From Phorcus lineatus (Eukaryota > Mollusca > Gastropoda > Trochida > Trochidae), in contig OV121083.1 in assembly GCA_921293015.1 (NCBI GenBank), forward strand, positions 32,356,908 to 32,420,907: a stretch of DNA of 64,000 nucleotides, read 5' to 3'. This document shows, one piece after another, positions 35,301 to 47,300 of this stretch (position 1 is its first letter; each line of letters starts with the position of its first letter). The position numbers were made by a program, and so were the translations under genes. The notes below the pieces were generated by a model, which was not told the DNA's origin, made no database searches, and worked only from the letters and a program-made list of their open reading frames with translations.

Positions 35301-38300
35301 CCCTATGAGTTAGACCTATATGTCCCTATGAGTTAGACCTTTCTGTTCTTATGAGTTAGATCTATATGTCCCTATGATTTAGACCTATATATCCCTATGA
35401 GTTAGACCTTTCTGTTCTTATGAGTTAGACCTATATGTCCCTATGAGTTAGACCTATATGTCCCTATGAGTTAGACCTTTCTGTTCTTATGTGTTAGACC
35501 TATATGTCCCTATGAGTTAGACCTATATGTCCCTATGAGTTAGACCTTTCTGTTCTTATGAGTTAGACCTATATGTCCCTATGAGTTAGACCTTTCTGTT
35601 CTTATGAGTTAGACCTATATGTCCCTATGAGTTAGACCTATATGTCCCTATGAGTTAGACCTTTCTGTTCTTATGTGTTAGACCTATATGTCCCTATGAG
35701 TTAGACCTATATGTCCCTATGAGTTAGACCTTTCTGTTCTTATGAGTTAGACCTATATGTCCCTATGAGTTAGACCTATATGTCCCTATGAGTTAGACCT
35801 TTCTGTTCTTATGTGTTAGACCTATATGTCCCTATGAGTTAGACCTTTCTGTTCTTATGTGTTAGACCTATATGTCCCTATGAGTTAGACCTTTCTGTTC
35901 TTATGTGTTAGACCTATATGTCCCTATGAGTTAAACCTTTCTGTTCTTATGTGTTAGACCTATATATCCCTATGAGTTAGGGGCGGGATAGCGCAGTGGT
36001 TAGCGCGTTCGACTTCGGATCAGGAGGTCTGTGGTTCGAATCCCGCCAAAGGCTCGGCAACTTTGTCTGCAGTAGAGAACTGTTCTACACGCAGCCAGGT
36101 TTGGGTGCAATGCTACACTGAAATTCAGCGCAGTACCACCCATGGTTTGCTAGTTCCAGCCGATGCTCGCAGGTTTCACCGCAATGCATAGCCACAATGG
36201 TGTTGCGGGCTTTCTCCCTGCACTATTACTAGCAGCCGCGATATAAGTGAAATAATCTTGAAAGCGGCGTTAAACACCAACTCACCTCACCTCACCTCCC
36301 TATGAGTTAGACGTATATGTCCCTATGAGTTAGACCTTTCTGTTCTTATGTGTTAGACCTATATGTCCCTATGAGTTAGACCTTTCTGTTCTTATGTGTT
36401 AGACCTATATGTCCCTATGAGTTAGACCTTTCTGTTCCAAAGGGTAAGGTTTATATGTTCCTGTGGGTTAGACCTAAATAATCCAATGGTTTAAAGCTAT
36501 ATGTACCTGTCGGTTAGATGTGAATGTTCCTTGTAGGTTAGACATATATGTTCCTGTTGGTTAGACCTATACATTCCTGTGGGTAAGATATATATGTTCC
36601 TTGAAGTACGACCTATATGTTCCCATGGGTTAGATCTAAATGTTCGTATTGGTTACAGCTATATGTTCCTCATAGGTTAGACATATAAGTTCCTATTGGT
36701 TAGACTTAATGGTTCCTATGTATGTGACCCATTTGCTCCTCGTAGTTTAGATGTCCCAAGGGTTTCACCTAGGTTATACCTATACTGTTCCTGTTGGTCA
36801 GACCTGTATGTTCCTTTGAGATAGATATATATGTTGCCGTGGGAAACACTTATATGTTCCTGTGGGTAAGACCTTTACATTCATTTGGGCTAGACCTGTA
36901 TGTTCTTGTGGTTTAGACCTAGGCCTATGTGCTACTGTCAGTTAGATCTGTTCCTGTTGGTAAGACATATATGTTCATTCAGGGATAATCTAAATTTTGC
37001 ATTTTTTTAGACCTTTATCTTTCTTTGGTGTAAAAGTATTTCGACCGACCAGGAAAGCAGAGGTTTATGTTTGAGCTTAGCTGCAAAGCTGTAGCTATAT
37101 AACCTCTTCCCCCAGTATCATCGAGGTTATAAGGCGATGTCAGGGTCATGGGCCCCGCTAACAGAGTCCCCTATGTATAGACTATTGACAGGGTAATTCA
37201 CCCGCCATCTTCGAACTCTAGCGTGTAAAATGCTCTTTAAACGCAAATAAAAACTAAAAGTATATCACGAAATGATCGGACATATATCCTTTGATACTAA
37301 GCCGCTAATCTTACCTTAATTTTTTTTAATAATGCCTATTTCTGACTTCATTTTCGCGAAGCGAGCCTGGTTACATTTACCCCACCCGGAAGTTGTCAAT
37401 GGCGGTCGACCAGTTATTGTTTATGACGAATTATTGTAAAATTAATGTCTTTACAAAAATATTACCACTGAGTTAAGTTGACTTCTGACATTGTTGTTAT
37501 CTCTCACGTGTTAAAAATGTCATGCGAACAAATTTTGAATTTCCCTCGCTTAATCAAGTGTTTATGGCATTCTACTAATCAACCAATGAGGTTCAAGAAG
37601 CGTGTTGGCTGCGGCCATGTCGGCAGCCATTGTAAACTTCCGGGTAAGGTAAATGTGACCTGACCGCTTCGCGAAAGAAAGATTAAAAGCAGGAATAAAA
37701 CGATAAGTATGAAGGAAAGGTTAGCGGCGGAGTATCTCTGGGAATGTGTTCTATTACTACATAATGCAATTTGAGTCGACAATAGCGTAAAATTAGATTT
37801 TTTAGATCGAAGATGGCGGGTGAATTACCCTGTCAATAGTCTATACATAGGGGACTCTGTTAGCGGGGCCCATGGTCAGGGTATCAAAGAGCCTATTTTG
37901 GCGAAGCAACTGTAGTTAGTTTGAGCTGTGCTCGATGAAATCGATAGTTGCAATGTTGATACATAATGCACCGTATATTATGGTGTATAAGTCGAGTTTT
38001 TTATACCAGAAATTGAGGGGTCAAGGAGGGGGGTCGACTAATATACGAGGTCTATGTTTGAGACCTAAAAATTCTGAGGTCAAGTGACGATCTGCTGGTA
38101 GGAGACGAACAGAGATTCAAACCGGAAGCCACGATGTCAACTCATAGTCAAAATATTGAAATAAAATTACTTTTATAAATATTACATATTTTACTGTTTT
38201 TTTAAATTATATTTAATTCCTAAAATAAATAAATTAGTACGATTGGGAATCCAGTTTGATCGATTTGAAATTGATCCGTTTGTAAATATTCTAATCGATC

Positions 38301-41300
38301 GACGCCATTTTGAATTTTTAATGTTCGGCGATGAAAATTACTGTCGAAATTGAACATTAGCTAAGACTTATTTCCCTGATCTAACGTTATTTCTATCATA
38401 ACTTTTAGTTATGAAAATGAATTAAATAAAAGACGTACTGTAAAATCATTATATTTCGCCGATATGCACGTTCGATGGATATACGGTTCAATGACTGTCA
38501 ACAAAACGTAACATGGACGTTACAATTACACGAGAACCGATAGGTAATTACTATTAGTATCACTGCAATTTTTCTGCACGGTACATGCAGTTTTTCTCAC
38601 CAATCAAATATGTGTTTTGTGGGAAGCACACAAGTTTTAGTTATACAATGGACAATTCTCATGATAATTGAGTTCCCTCGTTCAAACTGTGTTACAGCCA
38701 GCCTTAGCATTCAATATTCTTAGAACATCCAGGTTCATTAATTCTGGAAAATAGTTGAATTGCGTTTATGATGATAAAATAAACGCATCTCCAAGCAGTA
38801 CAAGGGACATGCCTATAAATTTGAACAACTGGCATATATAAATCAAGAAATAAATGACAACCACTAAAAAACATTAAATTCCTATTCCTGTTTGAGTATT
38901 TCAATCAGTTCTCTCACTTTTGGATAGCAATATTACTCATTTAACAAACACTGAAGTCTTCAACAGCAATATATTTTTTTCATGGACGTAAGACAGAAAG
39001 GAGACAACCGTTTGTTTGAGAAGTATATTACTTCTTTTAGAAATGAAGTTAATATAAATATAATCTGTTTGAATTATTATCTTTAAAAAGAAATAATTGA
39101 TTTGAATCGAAAGAAATCAAAGACTCATTTCAAGTATTTTCTTTGAGTAAATATTCATTTATATTCATCTATTATTAAATCAAGTTTTCTCTAATAGGGA
39201 TAGGTTTAGAGCAGATAAGGGAATTTATCACAGGGATTTTCTTTTACCATAAGTTGGGGCCAAGTTTCTTGGGCTATGCGCATCATTAATTTTCCAGTTT
39301 CATGAAAGGATATTTCCGGTTTCGGTTTCGACAAGGCATTGACCATGCTGTCGCTTGTTTTGAAATATGCATACTTAAAAGAGTATTTTGGGAGGTTCAC
39401 TCTTAAGGTAACTTAATTTCATTTCTTGTTATAATAACTATGTTTTTATATCTAAGGTCAAAATTCATCTGTTAATCTATGTTAGTAATATTTTAAGTAT
39501 GTTCAAAGTGTCCCTTCATAGCAAGTTCATGCTTGGGCGAGTCCATTATAATTGAGGATAGCGCTATTATGTTTTTGCGTTTAAAATTAGATGTTTTAGG
39601 ATTTGTATTAAGAAAGTTAGTATAAATAATGAGAATTTTCCTGTTAAAAGTTTTAGTTAGGTCTAAATTGTATTTTATAATAAGAATTTTATACATTTTT
39701 CACATGAGATATTTACAAATATTTGTTCTCCCCTTTTGAGTAAATTGACCAGTCCACGAGTTAAAAACAGTTTGTTATTACATGTGCATACATTCCTATT
39801 CTATTTTGAGACTGTTTTTCTATTATTTAGAGGATACTATTTAATTTCATTGCCTTATCCATCATTTAAATTTTTTGCAGAGTTAGGCTTTACCTATTAT
39901 TTCTGTAGTTGAAGTTTATCTTTTCTGTGGATATTCTAGTAGCGCTTCATTCACCTTGTGTAAGTGTGGCAGAGTGATATATTTTAACATTACATGTTTT
40001 AAATGTATATATGTTTGTTCTAATTAATTATTCTATTCCAGGTACTTTATAAAGCAGCCAAACTACAATGATCATGCTCTTGTAGATTTTACAAGCCTTC
40101 AATCAAGCTGTTAGCTATCTTTCTATTGTTCTCTGGTGTGACTGCTTTCACAGTTCACCACCTCAGCTTCTCTTTATTTGTTATACCTATTGTTAGTGAA
40201 GCATACCTCTTAAGATGCATGCTTACTAAATCTATAAAGTTAACCAGCACAAATGTTGAAACGCACTGCAATATTTCCTCTGATGTGACACCAAGACGGT
40301 CAGCACATTTCACTGGACATTTTCTGTCACAAGCTTGCCATTCTTTACACACCAGGTTAGTTTACATACTTCTAAGGCTATTTCATTATATCTACATAGG
40401 GCCTAAATATCATAACATGTATGGTTAGGTTTATGTGTGTATGATGTATGAATGTATTATGCTTTTAGTGTTACATGCTAAAGGTAGGATTAATATATAA
40501 TATTCGGCACATGTAATGGTCGTGTCATATTATGCATATTTTAGTAGGCAACCAGATCAAGTACATGATCTGAGTGAACGAGTTAATAAATGCTTACTTA
40601 TTTGGTATACCATATCAATAAGGTAGCTTCAATGTCATATTTCAACTTATTGGTAATATTCTGTATATATCATATATCTTCCTCATGTTTAGCATATATT
40701 ATACACGAGTGCTATAAGTACTAATGCGTATATATTACCATATGGCATTTATCTGGTAATGATGTATTGTATATATTTTAATAGACGTAAGTATTTCTTT
40801 TTATGCTTTGGTATATCCTTACAACTATGGCATAGATGTATTTACGTATTCAATAAGAATAATGCATTATATAATATGGTTCATTGGATATGATCCACGC
40901 CGCTAATGGCTGAAATATTGCCCAAGCGGCGTTAAACAATAACTCACTCACTCACTTGGATATGATCATTTGTGTTATTATAACAAAGTGTAATAGACAT
41001 GTCTTTATGGTGAAGTGTAGTTTGTAATTATACTATGATAGTATGTACTGAAGTACAATGCTATATATTTGTTTATATGTTATACATACATTTAAGTGCT
41101 TTAATTATTATGTGTCATTAACCATGTTAGGTCCATGTCATGATGTAACTGCCTGAGGAGGTACAAATGGTAACAGGCACCTGAGTACCATATATTTAGT
41201 AAGTTTATGTTCGGTTAAAATCACTATTGTATTTTCATGTATACTTAGTATTATCTGTCGTCATCATTATGTTTAGTGACAGTTAAACTTATCTTTCACT

Positions 41301-44300
41301 TAGGGTTTCATATCAGATTATATTTGTATAATGTGTAACTGTTGTATGTAATATCAATGGTTAACTTCTCATTTAATATATGTCATGTATTACATTACTC
41401 TTATGTAAAGTATAAGCATTAGCTTATGTCTCTTATGTCTTCAGTATCTGTTGCATGGAATGAGGTAGTATCTTAGATATGCATGCAATGCATGATGTGT
41501 TATATATTTAATTTGTATATATCTCGGATGTGTTTTATGTATTGTTTCAGGCTGTTAAAATATAAAGGGAGATATTACTGTTACCCACAACCCTTACTGT
41601 GCTATCTTCATATGGCATGAGTATATGAATAAACTCCATACTGAACCCAAGCAGCCTTTGGTTATCTCTTGACCAAGTGAACCCTGCTAAATAAGTTGAA
41701 TCATTGTTTGCATTGGGCATGCAAGAGTTACTTCCCTTGAAGAGTGTTACTATTATATTTCAAAGCAAAGATAAATATCATTATCTATTTATTTATAACA
41801 GATAATTGTCTATCTGTTTCACACTGTAATATTGTTATTTTTCTATTCCACAGAACTCTGACATTAAAGTGTTAGAAGAACTCCCAAGAGTCCTAGTATT
41901 TTTAACCCAATTCAAACCAATAAATAATACATCCCGCCTACAATCAATCACTTATTTCTTTTATTAATTTTTTTTCTGAAATTGGAGACAAACCACAGCG
42001 TTTGACACTATTACAATGTAAATGCAAGTTTTTAGTTTGCAGAAAATATATAACATTTTATCTGCGTATAGATATTACCTGTGCACAATGCCTTATGCTT
42101 GCCCTTACAGATCTGATAGTAAAATATATATAAGCATGAAAAATAGAAATAAACCTAATAAAAATATATTATGCGTGTGTTACATTGTAAATGTATTGTA
42201 CTTGTATTGTAATTGTCTAGCCTGCCCACCTTCTTCTGGTACGAGGACCTTATCGATGATATGAAGCACTCCGTTTGTGGCCATACTGTCCTTGTCCACA
42301 ACCTGGGCGGAATTCACAAAGACCTTGTCATCCTCAGTGCGGCTCAAGTTCAAGTACGAGTTCAGGAGATTGCGCGACTTAGCCTGGCCCTGGATCACCA
42401 TCGAGCAAATGACGTTGGGCAGCACGTGGTTCTTCAGCACCTCTACAGAAAGACAGGAGCAGTGGTAGCTTCAAAGCCCGGAATCAGTGAAATACAACTC
42501 CTTCGACAAGTATACCGTGAAGATTCTCATAAGGACACAATTATTGGCCCAATGCATTTCATTGCTACTTATCTGACTATCATGATCACTGTACATACAA
42601 TATATTAAAATGACGAAAGATATCTTAACAGGTTTCTAAAATATATAATATTGACATTAAATTTGATATCAAGCATCACTACTCTTTAATGTTATCTGTT
42701 TTGACCCTAGAGCAAGCTGAATCCAAGGAAAACAAATATGAGGACACATGAATCAAATGTTGATTGTACAAGTGAGATGATGAACTCACTCTGCAGACAG
42801 TGCTGCTCCCCCTCCAAAAGCTGATCAAGGAGTCCTGGCTCCAGTTGCTTAAAGGCAGCATCAGTCGGAGCAAAAACAGTCCATTGGCCCTCCTCCCGGA
42901 ATGTCTGCACCAGGTCCGCACGGGCAAGAACTATAAGGTTTAGAAAATATACACACTTTGTAGGATGACACTCTCTTCTTACTGGTCATTATTCAAAAGG
43001 TTGACTGGAAATTAAAGTTAAAAAGTATATATGTGTCCATCGTCTACACCTCTGACTGTCCTATGAGCAGTCAATAAACTCGCCAAGTTGAAGTAGTTCA
43101 CCTGTTTTGAGAATGCCATGTTGGGGCGACTTGCTGATAAGGTCTACCAAGGTGTTGGTTACAGGCTGCAGGAGTCCCTCTACCTGATGCAGCACGCCGT
43201 TTGTTGCCTGCTTGTCAGGGGAGGAAACCTTCACACAGTTCGCCGTCATCAGCTGGAACACATTTGTATGTACATTATACTCTACCTATTACTCTGATGG
43301 ATAACCAAAATTTTACTTGGAGGTTGAAAACATGGGAGATTTAAAAAATTCAAGATATAATCATACTTGGCCTCGTCTTCGTCCTTGTAAACAAATCATA
43401 CAAATCCTACCTTTTGAGGCTCCTCAAAGAAGTTGATCCTAATCTTGGCCTTGTATGGACTTCCGGTCTGCAGTAGCTGCTCGTCCGTCAGTCTGCTCGT
43501 TGGAAAATGACCCACAACTAGGTGTCCAAGCAGCAGGTTTTGAACGTCCCCTAGCACCTTGTCAGTCAGCTTTCTCGACACCATCACGACCCCGTCCTGC
43601 ACAGATGAAATCCACATCAGACAGTTATCTTTACACAATTGAGATGAGAATGTGATTGTTTACCAGTTCATCATCGTTTGATCACACTTGTTTGTTTTGA
43701 CTATGTAAGCTAGCATCTTTCTAGAGATTTTTCTGTTTCCTAAATAGGAGAGCTCTATTTGTTGAAGCTTCCGGAGCTAAGGTGTTTCTCAAAGTTTTAA
43801 TTATATATATAAAGTGCTAGCTCAGAGAAAGACAGTGAGATTCAGGTTCCTGGTTTCTACTTTGTGATCATACTGCTGCGCAATATTGTCTACCCTATTT
43901 TATACAGGTCGGATCATCCAGGAATAATCATACAGACCAATCTTATAGACTTCTTTGTTCACCAAGGACTTTAATGAATATATTAAGCTAGTTAATCAAA
44001 ATTTATATGGGGCCTTATTTGATATTGTATTACCTATTTGTATTAGTCTCGATTATAACTTTAAACTGTTTTTTATTATCAAATAAATTTTTATGATTAC
44101 ATTAGTTGTTTGTCATAATTTTTTGGTTTGACTGGAGATATATCAAATTCAAACGTAACAACATAACCAACACATTCTCCAAATAAAAAATAAAGGTCAG
44201 TAAGCCATCCCGACACTATCACGACCACGTCTTACACAGAACAAACCCTGTTCTGACAGCTAGTCTTGACACTGTCACCAACCCATCCTGCCAGAACAAA

Positions 44301-47300
44301 CTCAGCTAAGACAGCCGTCCCAACACTTTCACCAACCCTTCCTTTACAGAAAAAACCCCCCAGGTCAGACAGGCGTCTTGACACTGTCATCAACTCGTCC
44401 TGCAAAGAACAAACCCAGATCAGACAGCCATTTCAACACTTGTCAACAACCCGTCCTGCACAGAACAAACCCAGGTTAGACTGACGTCTTGACACTGTAA
44501 TCTACTCGTCCTTCAAAGAACAAACCCAGATCAGATGAGCAGCCATTTCAACACTATCATAAACCCGTCCTGCACAGAACAAACCTAGGTAGGACAGCTG
44601 TCTCGACACTGTGATTAAACCTGTCCTGCACAGAACAAACCTTGATCAGACAGCCGTCTTGACACTCTCGCCATCTCGTCCCGCATAGAATATTCCTAGG
44701 TCAGACAACCATTTCGAAACTGTCGTCAGCCCGTTCTGCACAGAACAAACCCAGGTAAGACAGCCGTCTCGACACTGTCACCTACCTGTCCTGCACAGAA
44801 CAAACCCAGGTCAGACAACCGTCTTGATACTGTAATCAAATCAACCTTCACAAAAGAACGCAAGTCAGACAGTTGTCACCATCAAACTTAAAACAGATGT
44901 CTCCAGCTTCCAAATATTATCAAATTTCTTAACTATAGAACACAGTAACATTGTTAACTTGGAAACAGAAGAAAAAGAAAATACAAAAACGGTCACACCC
45001 AGAAAGGCACATATACATGAATTGAAAGGCAGTACGCCAAATCTGAAACTCTATATTCCAAAGTCAAAGTCCAAATTGGCGCAATGGATACAGAAAAAAT
45101 AATATTGATAAGGTTGACCCCAAAATGATCATCTACATGATATGGAAAAGCAGCATGTCAATTTTGTGATGACGGTTAAAGACGTTTCGGTACAAAACTC
45201 TTGCAACGAACACTAAAACAGAACTTTATGAAAAAGAGCTCACATTTCCAAAGGGCACCTTAATAAATGATAGATTAGATGAATCCTTTTTTTTGGAACT
45301 GTTAAAAGCTGATTTCATTTATAATGGGTTTAAGGAAACATTGCTGTTGATATCAGTGTTACCTGAGGCATGATCTGTTTGATTTCAGGCAGCATGTTGT
45401 CAAGATTCTTGAAGGCAGAGTTGACAGGGACAAACACAGTGAAGTTGCCCTGCTCAAGCTCCTCTGTGAGAGACTTTCGGTCTGCAGCCCGAATGAACTC
45501 TGTCAGCCCCAACTTCCGAGCCGTATCCACAAGGTCCTCAAGCTTCACCTCTATATCAAAAATGGTTTGTCATCATTTCAGATCATAATGATATTTCAAC
45601 TTGCATTTGGTCAGTTAACACATCTAATGAACGCGTTTGCTTAAGAGTGTACCTTTTGGGCAGCCGTAATCATCTTCTTTCCGGGAGAAACCATGACAGC
45701 ACTCCTTTATTTCAGTCATAACTCTCTGTTCATTCATGACCCGCGTTCTGAAATTATGGGTTTTACTTATAACATGAATAATTGATAAAGTTCTATCTTA
45801 AACTGAAGCTGTATACCATCATGCAATTTAAAGAAATTTGTCCGCAGATGTGTATATGTAATATTAGTCACAAATAATTGAATACTTGATTAAAACTAGA
45901 AAGTGTTTTTATGAGTAAAAACAGATGTCTCGCTAATATACCATTTAAGCATAGCTATAGAAGCCGAATTGGGGCATGAAAATGGCAAAATCATTACTAT
46001 GAACTCCAATGATAACAATGTGCTCCAGTAGTTTCAGAGTTCTGCTCTGGAAACTAACCCGTCCCTTCAAAATGACAAAGTCCAAACTGTTCCCATGGAA
46101 TGTTTTTTTCTAAAATTGAACAAGAAGTTGAAACCCCCAAAAGGCACATCTACATGATATGAAGGGGATGTATACCAAATTTGGTGAAGATTAGTCATGT
46201 AGTTTCAAAGTTATGCTCCGGCAACTAACCCTACCCTTCAAAATGAAAAAGTCCAAACTGCTGCCACGGAAACAAAAAAAATATAAAATATAAAAATAGC
46301 TGAAACCCCCAAAAGGCTCATCTACATGATATGAATTGGATGTATACCAAATTTGGTGAAATTGGTCATGTAGTTTCAGAGTTGTGCTCTGGAAACTAAC
46401 CCTACCCTTCAAAATGAAAAAGTCAAAACTGTTGCCATGGAAGCAAAACAAATATAAAATATAAAAGAAGCTGAAACCCAAAAAAGGCACACATCTACAT
46501 GATATGAAGAGGATACCAAATTTGGTGAAGTAATTTCAGGGTTGTGCTCCGGAAACAAATGGGAACGCCAACACGGACGCAGACGGGAACAATTTCCCGT
46601 CCCTATTAAGTTTGAAGAGATGTACTTACCTGGTTGTCAGACGTTAGACGAGTTGTACTCATGTGGTTGTGCACTTGTCCGTTGTCGTTGTCATCAGAAA
46701 TTAGAAGAGATGTACTCCCATGGTTGTGCACTTGTACGCAGTGGTCAGACGTTAGAAGTGGTTTACTCACGTGGTTGTGCACTTGTCCGTTGTCGTTCTC
46801 ATCAGAAATTAGAAGACATGTACTCCCATGGTTGTGCACTTGTACGCAGTGGTCAGGCGTAAGAAGAGATGTACTCACGTGGTTGTGCACTTGTACGCAG
46901 TGGTCAGGCGTAAGAAGAGATATACTCACGTGGTTGTGCACTTGTACGCAGGGGTCAGGCGTTAGAAGAGATGTACTCACGTGGTTGTGCACTTGTACGC
47001 AGTGGTCAGACGTTAGAAGAGATGTACTCACGTGGTTGTGCACTTGTACGCAGGGGTCAGACGTAAGAAGAGATGTACTCACGTGGTTGTGTAATTTTAC
47101 GCAGTGGTCAGACGTTAGAAGAGATGTACTCACGTGGTTGTGCACTTGTACGCAGTGGTCAGACGTAAGAAGAGATGTACTCACGTGGTTGTGTAATTTT
47201 ACGCAGTGATCAGACGTTAGAAGAGATGTACTCACGTGGTTGTGCACTTGTACACAGTGATCAGACGTTAGAAGTCATTTACTCACGTGGTTGTGCACTT

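Noticed and set aside
35981..36060. A tRNA gene
   Set aside because: A and B boxes are present, but the sequence continues into a conserved SINE body and tail with flanking duplication. No cloverleaf 3' end follows the B box.
41120..41710. A solo LTR
   Set aside because: There is an AATAAA and an LTR-like look, but no TG...CA ends, target duplication or partner copy could be established.
46606..47247. Repeat protein genes on both strands (191 and 213 codons)
   Set aside because: The frames exist only because the repeat unit is 51 bp. They have no start context, no junctions and lie in the intron after EMI exon 3 in another frame.
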